From the NCBI RefSeq assembly GCF_051014445.1, contig NW_027488365.1:7564001-7628000 (forward strand): DNA of 64,000 nucleotides, in the 5' to 3' direction. This DNA comes from Colletes latitarsis. Taxonomy: Eukaryota; Arthropoda; Insecta; Hymenoptera; Colletidae. The position numbers and the translations under genes were made by a program. Positions 36,201 through 50,000 of the stretch are shown here, piece by piece (the first letter of the stretch is position 1; the number at the start of each line of letters is the position of its first letter). The notes under the pieces are model-generated. The model was not told where the DNA came from and ran no database searches. It worked only from the letters and a program-made list of their open reading frames with translations.

Positions 36201-39200
36201 TAGGCCGAGGATTTTCACTCATCAGGCTCATACTTTCGCATATTTCTTATACTTCATGGATAGATCCTGGGCCATTTTCTGGTTTGGATCACATAGTAAT
36301 GTGGTACCACACTGAAACAGTCGATTAAACCAGGTTTCGAGCAATATTTTTGAGGATAACGCATGTTAGGTCTAGGTTAGGCCTGGGATTTTCACTCATC
36401 AGACTTATTCTTTCGCATTCTTTACATACTTGTTGAACGGATCCTGGGTTTTTTCTGGTTTGGATCACGTAGTAATGTGGGACCACACTGAAACAATCAA
36501 TTAAACCTGGTCTTGATAAATATTTTAGAGGATAACGCATGTTAGGTCTGGGTTAGGTCTAGGATTTGCTCTCGTCAGGCTCATACTTTCGCATATTTCT
36601 CATACCTCATGGCTAGATCTTGGGCTATTTTCTGGTTTGGATCACATAGTAATGTGGTACCACACTGAAACAGTCGATTAAACCAGGTTTCGATCAATAT
36701 TTTTGAGGATAGCGCATGTTAGGTCTAGGTTATGCCTGGGATTTTCACTCATCAGACTCATTCTTTCGCATTCTTCACATACTTGTTGAACGGATCTTGG
36801 GTTTTTTCTGGTGTGGATCACGTAGTAAAGTGGTACCACACTAAAACAGTCAATTAAACCTGGTTTCGATCAACATTTTAGAGGATAACGAAAGTTATGT
36901 CTAGTTCAGGCCTGGGATTTGCCCTCATCAGACTCATACTTTCGCATACTTCACATACTTGACGAACAGATCCTGGGATTTTTTCTGGTTTGGATCACGT
37001 AGTAATGTGGTACCACACTGAAGCAGTCAATTAAACCTGGTTTCGATCAATATTTTAGAGGATAACGCAAGTTAGGTCTGGAATCGGTCTGGGATTTGCC
37101 CTCATCAGGCTCATACTTTCGCGTTTTTCACATACTGGTTGAACAGATCCTGGGTTTTTTTCTGGTTTGGATCACGTAGTAGTGTGGTACCACACTGAAA
37201 CTGTCCATTAAACCTGGTTTCGATCAATATTTTTGAGGATAACGCATGTTAGGTCTAGGTTAGGCCGAGGATTTTCACTCATCAGACTCATACATTCGCA
37301 TTCTTCACATACTTGTTGAACGGATCCTGGGGTTTTACTGGTTTGGATCACGTAGTAATGTGGTACCACACTGAAACTGTCAATTAAACCTGGTTTTGAT
37401 CAATATTTTTGAGGATAACGCATGTTAGGTCTAGGTTAGGCCGAGGATTTTCACTCATCAGGCTCATACTTTCGCATATTTCTTATACTTCATGGATAGA
37501 TCCTGGTTTGGATCACATAGTAATGTGGTACCACACTGAAACAGTCGATTAAACCAGGTTTCGATCAATATTTTTGAGGATAACGCATGTTAGGTCTAGG
37601 TTAGGTCTGGGATTTGCTCTCATCAGGCTCATTCTTTCGCATATTTCTCATACTTGATGGCTAGATCGTGGGCTTTTTCTGGATTGCATCACGTAGTAAT
37701 GAAGTACAACACTGAAACAGTCAATTAAACCAAGTTTCCATCAATATTTTAGAGGACAACGCATGCCAGGTCTAGGTTAGGCCTGGGATTTGCCCTCATC
37801 AGGGTCATACTTTCGCAGTTTTAACATACATGTTGACCTGATCGAGGGTTTTTTCTGCTTTGGATCACGTAGCAAAGTTGTATCACACTGAAGCTGTCCA
37901 TTAAACCTGGTTTGGATCAATATTTTAGAGGATAACGCATGTTAGGTTTGGGTTAGGTCTAGGATTTGCCCTCGTCAGGCTCATACTTTCGCATTCTTCA
38001 CATACTTGTTGAACGGATCCTGGGTTTTTTCTGGTTTCGATCACGTAGTAATGTGGGACCACACCGAAACAATCAATTAAACCTGGTCTTGATAAATATT
38101 TTACAGGATAACGCAAGTCAGGTCTGGGATAGGTCTGGGATTAGCCCTCATCAGACTCATACTTTCGCATTCTTCAGATACTTGTTGAACGGATCCTGGG
38201 TTTTTTCTGGTTTGGATCACGTAGTAATGTGGGACCACACTGAAACAGTCCATTAAACCTGGTTTCGCTCAATATTTTAGAAGATAACGCATGTTAGGTA
38301 TAGGTTTGGTCTGGGATTTGCCCTCATCAGGGTCATACTTTCGCAGTTTTAACATGCATCTTGACCTGATCGAGGGTTTTTTCTGCTTTGGATCACGTAG
38401 TAAAGTGGTACCACACTAAAACAGTCAATTAAACCTGGTTTCGATCAATATTTTAGAGGATTACGCAAGTTAGGTCTGGGATAGGTCTAGGATTTGCCCT
38501 CATCAGGGTGATTCTTTCGCATATTTCTCATACTTGATGGCTAGATCCTGGGCTTTTTCTGGATTGCATCACGTAGTATTGTGGTACCACACTGAAACAG
38601 TCGATTAAACCAGGTTTCGATCAATATTTTTGAGGATAACGCATGTTAGGTCTACGCTAGGCCTGGGATTTACACTCATCAGACTCATACTTTCGCATTC
38701 TTCACATACTTGTTGAACGGATCTTGGGTTTTTTCTGGTGTGGATCACGTAGTAATGTGGTACCACACTGGAACAGTCAATTAAACCTGGTTTCGATCAA
38801 TATTTTAGAGGACAATGCAAGTTAGGTCTGGGATTTGCCCACATCAGGGTCATACTTTCGCATTTTTCACATACTTGTTGAACAGATCCTGGGTTTTTTC
38901 TGGTTTGGATCGCGCTGTAATGTGGTACCACACTGAAACAGCCCACTGAACCTGGTTTGGATCAATATTTTTGAGGATAACGCATGTTAGGTCTAGGTTA
39001 GGCCTGGGATTTGCCCTCATCAGGCTCATACTTTCGCATATTTCTTATACTTGATGGCTAGATCCTGGGCTTTTTCTGGATTGCATCACGTAGTAATGAA
39101 GTACAACACCGAAACAGTCAATTAAACCTGGTTTCGATCAATATTTTAGAGAATAATTCATGTAAGGTCTAGGTTAGGCCTGGGATTTGCCCTCATCAGG

Positions 39201-40451
39201 GTCATACTTTCGCAGTTCTAACGTACATGTTGACCTGATCGAGGGTTTTTTCTGCTTTGTATCACGTAGTAAAGTGGTACCACACTGAAACAGTCCACTA
39301 AACCTGGTTTGGATCAATATTTTAGAGGATAATGCATGTTAGGTCTAGGTTAGCCCTGAGATTTTCGCTCATCAGACTCATACTTTCGCATTCCTCAGAT
39401 ACTTGTTGAACGGAACCTGGGTTTTTTCTGGTATGGTTCACGTAGTAATGTGATACCACACTGAAACAATCAATTAAACCAGGTCTTGATATTTTAGATG
39501 ATAACGCATGTTAGGTCTAGGTTAGGCCTGGGATTTGCCCTCATCAGGCTCATACTTTCGCATATTTCTCATACTTCATGGTTAGATCCTGGGCTATTTC
39601 TGGATTGGATCACGTAGTAATGTGGTACCACACTGAAACAATCAATTAAACCTGGTCTTGATAAATATTTTAGAGGATAACGCATGTTAGGTCTGGGTTA
39701 GGTCTAGGATTTGCTCTCGTCAGGCTCATACTTTCGCGTATTTTACATACTTGTTGAACAGATCCTGGGTTTTTTTCTGGGTTGGATCACGTAGTAGTGT
39801 GGTACCACACTGAAACTGTCCATTAAACCTGGTTTCGATCAATATTTTTGAGGATAACGCATGTTAGGTCTAGGTTAGGCCGAGGATTTTCACTCATCAG
39901 ACTCATACTTTCGCATTCTTCACATACTTGTTGAACGGATCCTGGGGTTTTACTGGTTTGGATCACGTAATAATGTGGTACCACACTGAAACAGTCAATT
40001 AAACCTGGTTTCGATGAATATTTTAGAGAATAATTCATATTAGGTCTAGGTTAGGTCTGGGATTTGCTCTCATCAGGCTCATTCTTTCGCATATTTCTCA
40101 TACTTGATGGCTAGATCCTGGGCTTTTTCTGGATTGCATCACGTAGTAATGAAGTACAACACTGAAGCAGTCAATTAAACCTGGTTTCCATCAATATTTT
40201 AGAGGACAACGCATGTTAGGTCTAGGTTAGGCCTGGGATTTGCCCTCATCAGGGTCATACTTTCGCAGTTTTAACATACATGTTGACCTGATCGAGGGTT
40301 TTTTCTGCTTTGGATCACGTAGTAAAGTGGCACCACACTGAAGCAGTCCATTAAACCTGGTTTGGATCAATATCTTAGAGGATAACGCATGTTAGGTTTG
40401 GGTTAGGTCTAGGATTTGCCCTCGTCAGGCTCAAACTTTCGCATATTTCTC
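33256..40451 (+). repeat. ~40-monomer (7.0-7.2 kb) repeat, copy 2
   Basis: Adjacent copy of the previous block. Relative to copy 1 it lacks one monomer near 33640 and has an extra one at about 34047-34222, so the offset returns to exactly 7,019. Near its end it has another extra monomer (about 39690-39865), and from there the offset is about 7,196. The shared tail includes GTGGCACCACACTGAAGCAG (33133 and 40330). Confidence 0.85.
34047..34222 (+). repeat. Extra monomer specific to 7,019-bp copy 2
   Basis: This monomer has the GGTTGCGATC and TTTTACAGG variants and sits where copy 1 (near 27200) goes directly from GTAGTGTGG to a GGTTTGGATC monomer. The same type exists near 21400 and 23690 in the second domain. 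It was therefore either lost from copy 1 or gained here by exchange. Confidence 0.7.
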
Positions 40452-41002
40452 ATACTTCATGCTAGATCCTGGGCTGTTTCAGGAATGCATAACGGAGTAT
40501 TGTGGTACCACACTGAAACATTCAAATAAACCTGGTCATGATAAATATTTTAGATGATGACGCCTGTTAGGTCTGGGTTAGGTCTAGGATTTGCCCTCAT
40601 CAGGCTCATACTTTCGCATATTTCTCATACTTCATGGCTAGATCCTGGGCTATTTCTGGATTGGATCACGTAGTAATGTGGCACCACACTGGAACAGTCA
40701 ATTAAACCTGGTTTCGATCAATATTTTAGAGGACAATGCAAGTTAGGTCTGGGTTAGGTCTGGGATTTGCCCACATCAGGGTCATACTTTCGCATTTTTC
40801 ACATACTTGTTGAACAGATCCTGGGGTTTTTCTGGTTTGGCTCCCGCAGTAATGTGGTACCACACTGAAACAGCCCACTGAACCTGGTTTGGATCAATAT
40901 TTTTGAGGATAACGCATGTTAGGTCTAGGTTAGGCCTGGGATTTGCCCTCATCAGGCTCATACTTTCGCATATTTCTTATACTTCATGGATAGATCCTGG
41001 GC
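36450..41002 (+). repeat. 26-monomer (4,553-bp) tandem duplication, copy 1
   Basis: Overlaps copy 2 of the 7-kb repeat and runs past its end. It matches the next block at a constant offset of 4,553 bp; markers include CATACCTCATGG at 36601 and 41154. The offset is constant across the whole block, and the two copies look almost identical. One difference is GGTTTGGTCTGGG near 38303 against GGTTTGGCCTGGG near 42857. Confidence 0.9.
40452..41002 (+). repeat. Linking monomers, including an unusually diverged unit
   Basis: About three monomers lie between the end of the 7-kb repeat match and the start of the next 4,553-bp copy. The first is odd: it has CTTCATGCTAGATCC (one base short) and GGAATGCATAACGGAGTATTG instead of the usual GGATTGCATCACGTAGTA, disturbing the otherwise strongly conserved GATCACGTAG element. 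It is duplicated at about 45005-45060. Confidence 0.75.
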
Positions 41003-44000
41003 TATTTCTGGTTTGGATCACGTAGTAATGTGGGACCACACTGAAACAATCAATTAAACCTGGTCTTGATAAATATTTTAGAGGATAACGCATGTTAGGT
41101 CTGGGTTAGGTCTAGGATTTGCTCTCGTCAGGCTCATACTTTCGCATATTTCTCATACCTCATGGCTAGATCTTGGGCTATTTTCTGGTTTGGATCACAT
41201 AGTAATGTGGTACCACACTGAAACAGTCGATTAAACCAGGTTTCGATCAATATTTTTGAGGATAGCGCATGTTAGGTCTAGGTTATGCCTGGGATTTTCA
41301 CTCATCAGACTCATTCTTTCGCATTCTTCACATACTTGTTGAACGGATCTTGGGTTTTTTCTGGTGTGGATCACGTAGTAAAGTGGTACCACACTAAAAC
41401 AGTCAATTAAACCTGGTTTCGATCAACATTTTAGAGGATAACGAAAGTTATGTCTAGTTCAGGCCTGGGATTTGCCCTCATCAGACTCATACTTTCGCAT
41501 ACTTCACATACTTGACGAACAGATCCTGGGATTTTTTCTGGTTTGGATCACGTAGTAATGTGGTACCACACTGAAGCAGTCAATTAAACCTGGTTTCGAT
41601 CAATATTTTAGAGGATAACGCAAGTTAGGTCTGGAATCGGTCTGGGATTTGCCCTCATCAGGCTCATACTTTCGCGTTTTTCACATACTGGTTGAACAGA
41701 TCCTGGGTTTTTTTCTGGTTTGGATCACGTAGTAGTGTGGTACCACACTGAAACTGTCCATTAAACCTGGTTTCGATCAATATTTTTGAGGATAACGCAT
41801 GTTAGGTCTAGGTTAGGCCGAGGATTTTCACTCATCAGACTCATACATTCGCATTCTTCACATACTTGTTGAACGGATCCTGGGGTTTTACTGGTTTGGA
41901 TCACGTAGTAATGTGGTACCACACTGAAACTGTCAATTAAACCTGGTTTCGATCAATATTTTTGAGGATAACGCATGTTAGGTCTAGGTTAGGCCGAGGA
42001 TTTTCACTCATCAGGCTCATACTTTCGCATATTTCTTATACTTCATGGATAGATCCTGGTTTGGATCACATAGTAATGTGGTACCACACTGAAACAGTCG
42101 ATTAAACCAGGTTTCGATCAATATTTTTGAGGATAACGCATGTTAGGTCTAGGTTAGGTCTGGGATTTGCTCTCATCAGGCTCATTCTTTCGCATATTTC
42201 TCATACTTGATGGCTAGATCGTGGGCTTTTTCTGGATTGCATCACGTAGTAATGAAGTACAACACTGAAACAGTCAATTAAACCAAGTTTCCATCAATAT
42301 TTTAGAGGACAACGCATGCCAGGTCTAGGTTAGGCCTGGGATTTGCCCTCATCAGGGTCATACTTTCGCAGTTTTAACATACATGTTGACCTGATCGAGG
42401 GTTTTTTCTGCTTTGGATCACGTAGCAAAGTTGTATCACACTGAAGCTGTCCATTAAACCTGGTTTGGATCAATATTTTAGAGGATAACGCATGTTAGGT
42501 TTGGGTTAGGTCTAGGATTTGCCCTCGTCAGGCTCATACTTTCGCATTCTTCACATACTTGTTGAACGGATCCTGGGTTTTTTCTGGTTTCGATCACGTA
42601 GTAATGTGGGACCACACCGAAACAATCAATTAAACCTGGTCTTGATAAATATTTTACAGGATAACGCAAGTCAGGTCTGGGATAGGTCTGGGATTAGCCC
42701 TCATCAGACTCATACTTTCGCATTCTTCAGATACTTGTTGAACGGATCCTGGGTTTTTTCTGGTTTGGATCACGTAGTAATGTGGGACCACACTGAAACA
42801 GTCCATTAAACCTGGTTTCGCTCAATATTTTAGAAGATAACGCATGTTAGGTATAGGTTTGGCCTGGGATTTGCCCTCATCAGGGTCATACTTTCGCAGT
42901 TTTAACATGCATCTTGACCTGATCGAGGGTTTTTTCTGCTTTGGATCACGTAGTAAAGTGGTACCACACTAAAACAGTCAATTAAACCTGGTTTCGATCA
43001 ATATTTTAGAGGATTACGCAAGTTAGGTCTGGGATAGGTCTAGGATTTGCCCTCATCAGGGTGATTCTTTCGCATATTTCTCATACTTGATGGCTAGATC
43101 CTGGGCTTTTTCTGGATTGCATCACGTAGTATTGTGGTACCACACTGAAACAGTCGATTAAACCAGGTTTCGATCAATATTTTTGAGGATAACGCATGTT
43201 AGGTCTACGCTAGGCCTGGGATTTACACTCATCAGACTCATACTTTCGCATTCTTCACATACTTGTTGAACGGATCTTGGGTTTTTTCTGGTGTGGATCA
43301 CGTAGTAATGTGGTACCACACTGGAACAGTCAATTAAACCTGGTTTCGATCAATATTTTAGAGGACAATGCAAGTTAGGTCTGGGATTTGCCCACATCAG
43401 GGTCATACTTTCGCATTTTTCACATACTTGTTGAACAGATCCTGGGTTTTTTCTGGTTTGGATCGCGCTGTAATGTGGTACCACACTGAAACAGCCCACT
43501 GAACCTGGTTTGGATCAATATTTTTGAGGATAACGCATGTTAGGTCTAGGTTAGGCCTGGGATTTGCCCTCATCAGGCTCATACTTTCGCATATTTCTTA
43601 TACTTGATGGCTAGATCCTGGGCTTTTTCTGGATTGCATCACGTAGTAATGAAGTACAACACCGAAACAGTCAATTAAACCTGGTTTCGATCAATATTTT
43701 AGAGAATAATTCATGTAAGGTCTAGGTTAGGCCTGGGATTTGCCCTCATCAGGGTCATACTTTCGCAGTTCTAACGTACATGTTGACCTGATCGAGGGTT
43801 TTTTCTGCTTTGTATCACGTAGTAAAGTGGTACCACACTGAAACAGTCCACTAAACCTGGTTTGGATCAATATTTTAGAGGATAATGCATGTTAGGTCTA
43901 GGTTAGCCCTGAGATTTTCGCTCATCAGACTCATACTTTCGCATTCCTCAGATACTTGTTGAACGGAACCTGGGTTTTTTCTGGTATGGTTCACGTAGTA

Positions 44001-45555
44001 ATGTGATACCACACTGAAACAATCAATTAAACCAGGTCTTGATATTTTAGATGATAACGCATGTTAGGTCTAGGTTAGGCCTGGGATTTGCCCTCATCAG
44101 GCTCATACTTTCGCATATTTCTCATACTTCATGGTTAGATCCTGGGCTATTTCTGGATTGGATCACGTAGTAATGTGGTACCACACTGAAACAATCAATT
44201 AAACCTGGTCTTGATAAATATTTTAGAGGATAACGCATGTTAGGTCTGGGTTAGGTCTAGGATTTGCTCTCGTCAGGCTCATACTTTCGCGTATTTTACA
44301 TACTTGTTGAACAGATCCTGGGTTTTTTTCTGGGTTGGATCACGTAGTAGTGTGGTACCACACTGAAACTGTCCATTAAACCTGGTTTCGATCAATATTT
44401 TTGAGGATAACGCATGTTAGGTCTAGGTTAGGCCGAGGATTTTCACTCATCAGACTCATACTTTCGCATTCTTCACATACTTGTTGAACGGATCCTGGGG
44501 TTTTACTGGTTTGGATCACGTAATAATGTGGTACCACACTGAAACAGTCAATTAAACCTGGTTTCGATGAATATTTTAGAGAATAATTCATATTAGGTCT
44601 AGGTTAGGTCTGGGATTTGCTCTCATCAGGCTCATTCTTTCGCATATTTCTCATACTTGATGGCTAGATCCTGGGCTTTTTCTGGATTGCATCACGTAGT
44701 AATGAAGTACAACACTGAAGCAGTCAATTAAACCTGGTTTCCATCAATATTTTAGAGGACAACGCATGTTAGGTCTAGGTTAGGCCTGGGATTTGCCCTC
44801 ATCAGGGTCATACTTTCGCAGTTTTAACATACATGTTGACCTGATCGAGGGTTTTTTCTGCTTTGGATCACGTAGTAAAGTGGCACCACACTGAAGCAGT
44901 CCATTAAACCTGGTTTGGATCAATATCTTAGAGGATAACGCATGTTAGGTTTGGGTTAGGTCTAGGATTTGCCCTCGTCAGGCTCAAACTTTCGCATATT
45001 TCTCATACTTCATGCTAGATCCTGGGCTGTTTCAGGAATGCATAACGGAGTATTGTGGTACCACACTGAAACATTCAAATAAACCTGGTCATGATAAATA
45101 TTTTAGATGATGACGCCTGTTAGGTCTGGGTTAGGTCTAGGATTTGCCCTCATCAGGCTCATACTTTCGCATATTTCTCATACTTCATGGCTAGATCCTG
45201 GGCTATTTCTGGATTGGATCACGTAGTAATGTGGCACCACACTGGAACAGTCAATTAAACCTGGTTTCGATCAATATTTTAGAGGACAATGCAAGTTAGG
45301 TCTGGGTTAGGTCTGGGATTTGCCCACATCAGGGTCATACTTTCGCATTTTTCACATACTTGTTGAACAGATCCTGGGGTTTTTCTGGTTTGGCTCCCGC
45401 AGTAATGTGGTACCACACTGAAACAGCCCACTGAACCTGGTTTGGATCAATATTTTTGAGGATAACGCATGTTAGGTCTAGGTTAGGCCTGGGATTTGCC
45501 CTCATCAGGCTCATACTTTCGCATATTTCTTATACTTCATGGATAGATCCTGGGC
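41003..45555 (+). repeat. 26-monomer (4,553-bp) tandem duplication, copy 2
   Basis: Immediately follows copy 1. The match ends where copy 1 continues CTGGTTTGGATCACGTAG near 41010 but this copy reads CTGGATTGGATCACATAG near 45563. It shares GTAGCAAAGTTG (42424) with 37872 but not with 30853, where it is GTAGTAAAGTTG. This shows that it was copied from the second 7-kb repeat, not the first. Confidence 0.9.
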
Positions 45556-47009
45556 TATTTCTGGATTGGATCACATAGTAATGTGGTACCACACTGAAAC
45601 AGTCGATTAAACCAGGTTTCGATCAATATTTTTGAGGATAACGCATGTTAGGTCTAGGTTAGGCCTGGGATTTTCACTCATCAGACTCATTCTTTCGCAT
45701 TCTTCACATACTTGTTGAACGGATCTTGGGTTTTTTCTGGTGTGGATCACGTAGTAATGTGTGACCACACTGAAACAATCAATTAAACCTGGTCTTGATA
45801 AATATTTTAGAGGATAACGCATGTTAGGTCTGGGTTAGGTCTAGGATTTGCTCTCGTCAGGCTCATACTTTCGCATATTTCTCATACCTCATGGCTAGAT
45901 CTTGGGCTATTTTCTGGTTTGGATCACATAGTAATGTGGTACCACACTGAAACAGTCGATTAAACCAGGTTTCGATCAATATTTTTGAGGATAGCGCATG
46001 TTAGGTCTAGGTTAGGCCTGGGATTTTCACTCATCAGACACATTCTTTCGCATTCTTCACATACTTGTTGAACGGATCTTGGGTTTTTTCTGGTGTGGAT
46101 CACGTAGTAAAGTGGTACCACACTAAAACAGTCAATTAAACCTGGTTTCGATCAACATTTTAGAGGATAACGAAAATTATGTCTAGTTCAGGTCTGGGAT
46201 TTGCCCTCATCAGGCTCATACTTTCGCGTTTTTCACATACTGGTTGAACAGATCCTGGGTTTTTTTCTGGTTTGGATCACGTAGTAGTGTGGTACCACAC
46301 TGAAACTGTCCATTAAACCTGGTTTCGATCAATATTTTTGAGGATAACGCATGTTAGGTCTAGGTTAGGCCGAGGATTTTCACTCATCAGACTCATACAT
46401 TCGCATTCTTCACATACTTGTTGAACGGATCCTGGGGTTTTACTGGTTTGGATCACGTAGTAATGTGGTACCACACTGAAACTGTCAATTAAACCTGGTT
46501 TCGATCAATATTTTTGAGGATAACGCATGTTAGGTCTAAGTTAGGCCGAGGATTTTCACTTATCAGGCTCATACTTTCGCATATTTCTTATACTTCATGG
46601 ATAGATCCTGGGCCATTTTCTGTTTTGGATCACATAGTAATGTGGTACCACACTGAAACAGTCGATTAAACCAGGTTTCGATCAATATTTTTGAGGATAA
46701 CGCATGTTAGGTCTAGGTTAGGTCTGGGATTTGCTCTCATCAGGCTCATTCTTTCGCATATTTCTCATACTTGATGGCTAGATCGTGGGCTTTTTCTGGA
46801 TTGCATCACGTAGTAATGAAGTACAACACTGAAACAGTCAATTAAACCAAGTTTCCATCAATATTTTAGAGGACAACGCATGCCAGGTCTAGGTTAGGCC
46901 TGGGATTTGCCCTCATCAGGGTCATACTTTCGCAGTTTTAACATACATGTTGACCTGATCGAGGGTTTTTTCTGCTTTGGATCACGTAGTAAAGTTGTAT
47001 CACACTGAA
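45556..47009 (+). repeat. Third, partial and older copy of the 26-mer segment
   Basis: Resembles about 41100-42560 at offsets near 4,729 bp (one monomer more than the 4,553 unit). A monomer is then missing near 46190, where the GAAAATTATGTCTAGTTCAGG unit joins directly to the CATACTGGTTGAAC unit. It retains GATCCTGGGCCATTTTCTG near 46605, which the other three copies have lost, and so represents the pre-deletion state. Confidence 0.8.
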
Positions 47010-50000
47010 GCTGTCCATTAAACCTGGTTTGGATCAATATTTTAGAGGATAACGCATGTTAGGTTTGGGTTAGGTCTAGGATTTGCCCTCGTCAGGCTCA
47101 TACTTTCGCATATTTCTGATACTTCATGGCTAGATCCTGGGCTGTTTCAGGATTGTATCACGTAGTAACGTGGTACCACGCTGAAAGAGTCAATTAAACC
47201 TGGTTTCGATCAATATTTTAGAGGATAACGCAAGTTAGGTCTGGGATAGGTCTGGGATTCGCCTTCATAGGGCTCATACTTTCGCGTTTTTCACATACTT
47301 GTTGAACTGATCCTGGGTTTTTTCTGGTTTGGTTCACGTAGTAATGTGGTACCACACTGAAACAGTCCATTAAACCTGGTTTCGCTCAATATTTTAGAAG
47401 ATAACGCATGTTAGGTATAGGTTTGGCCTGGGATTTGCCCTCATCAGGGTCATACTTTCGCAGTTTTAACATGCATCTTGACCTGATCGAGGGTTTTTTC
47501 TGCTTTGGATCACGTAGTAAAGTGGTACCACACTAAAACAGTCAATTAAACCTGGTTTCGTTCAATATTTTAGAGGATTACGCAAGTTAGGTCTGGGATA
47601 GGTCTAGGATTTGCCCTCATCAGGGTGATTCTTTCGCATATTTCTCATACTTGATGGCTAGATCCTGGGCTTTTTCTGGATTGCATCACGTAGTATTGTG
47701 GTACCACACTGAAACAGTTGATTAAACCAGGTTTCGATCAATATTTTTGAGGATAACGCATGTTAGGTCTACGCTAGGCCTGGGATTTACACTCATCAGA
47801 CTCATACTTTCGCATTCTTCACATACTTGTTGAACGGATCTTGGGTTTTTTCTGGTGTGGATCACGTAGTAATGTGGTACCACACTGAAACAATCAATTA
47901 AACCTGGTCTTGATAAATATTTTAGAGGATAACGCATGTTAGGTCTGGGTTAGGTCTAGTATTTGCCCTCATCAGGCTCATACTTTCGCATATTTCTCAT
48001 ACTTCATGGCTGGATCCTGGGCTGTTTCAGGATTGTATCACGTAGTAACGTGGTACCACGCTGAAAGAGTCAATTAAACCTGGTTTCGATCAATATTTTA
48101 GAGGATAACGCAAGTTAGGTCTGGGATAGCCCTGAGATTTTCGCTCATCAGACTCATACTTTCGCATTCTTCAGATACTTGTTGAACGGATCCTGGGTTT
48201 TTTCTGGTATGGTTCACGTAGTAATGTGGTACCACACTGAAACAATCAATTAAACCAGGTCTTGATAAATATTTTAGATGATAACGCCTGTTAGGTCTGG
48301 GTTAGGTCTAGGATTTGCCCTCATCAGGCTCATACTTTCGCATATTTCTCATACTTCATGGCTAGATCCTGGGCTATTTCTGGATTGGATCACGTAGTAA
48401 TGTGGTACCACACTGGAACAGTCATTTAAACCTGGTTTCGATCAATATTTTAGAGGACAATGCAAGTTAGGTCTGGGTTAGGTCTGGGATTTGCCCACAT
48501 CAGGGTCATACTTTCGCATTTTTCACATACTTGTTGAACAGATCCTGGGGTTTTTCTGGTTTGGCTCGCGCAGTAATGTGGTACCACACTGAAACAGCCC
48601 ACTGTACCTGGTTTGGATCAATATTTTAGAGGCTAATGCATGTTAGGTCTAGGTTAGCCCTGAGATTTTCGCTCATCAGACTCATACTTTCGCATTCTTC
48701 AGATACTTGTTGAACGGATCCTGGGTTTTTTCTGGTATGGTTCACGTAGTAATGTGGTACCACACTGAAACAATCAATTAAACCAGGTCTTGATAAATAT
48801 TTTAGATGATAACGCATGTTAGGTCTAGGTTAGGCCTGGGATTTGCCCTCATCAGGGTCATACTTTCGCAGTTCTAACATACATGTTGACCTGATCGAGG
48901 GTTTTTCCTGCTTTGTATCACGTAGTAAAGTGGTATCACAGTGAAACAGTCCACTAAACCTGGTTTGGATCAATATTTTAGAGGATAACGCATGTTAGGT
49001 CTAGGTTAGCCCTGAGATTTTCGCTCATCAGACTCATACTTTCGCATTCTTCAGATACTTGTTGAACGGATCCTGGGTTTTTTCTGGTATGGTTCACGTA
49101 GTAATGTGGTACCACACTGAAACAATCAATTTAACCTGGTCTTGATAAATATTTTAGAGGATAACGCATGTTAGGTCTGGGTTAGGTCTAGGATTTGCCC
49201 TCATCAGGCTCATACTTTCGCATATTTCTCATACTTCATGGCTAGATCCTGGGCTATTTCTGGATTGGATCACGTAGTAATGTGGTACCACACTGGAACA
49301 GTCAATTGAACCTGGTTTCGATCAATATTTTAGAGGACAATGCAAGTTAGGTCTGGGATTTGCCCACATCAGGGTCATACTTTCGCATTTTTCACATACT
49401 TGTTGAACAGATCCTGGGTTTTTTCTGGTTTGGATCGCGCAGTAATGTGGTACCACACTGAAACAGCCCACTGAACCTGGTTTGGATCAATATTTTTGAG
49501 GATAACGCATGTTAGGTCTAGGTTAGGCCTGGGATTTGCCCTCATCAGGCTCATACTTTCCCATATTTCTCATACTTCGTGGCTAGATCCTGGGCTCTTT
49601 CTGGATTGCATCACGTAGTAATGAAGTACAACACTGAAGCAGTCAATTAAACCTTGTTTCGATCAATATTTTTGAGGATAACGCATGTTAGGTCTAGGTT
49701 AGGCCTGGGATTTTCACTCATCAGACTCATTCTTTCGCATTCTTCACATACTTGTTGAACGGATCTTGGGTTTTTTCTGGTATGGTTCACGTAGTAATGT
49801 GGTACCACACTGAAACAATCAATTTAACCTGGTCTTGATAAATATTTTAGAGGATAACGCATGTTAGGTCTGGGTTAGGTCTAGGATTTGCCCTCATCAG
49901 GCTCATACTTTCGCATATTTCTCATACCTCATGGCTAGATCTTGGGCTATTTTCTGGTTTGGATCACATAGTAATGTGGTACCACACTGAAACAGTCGGT

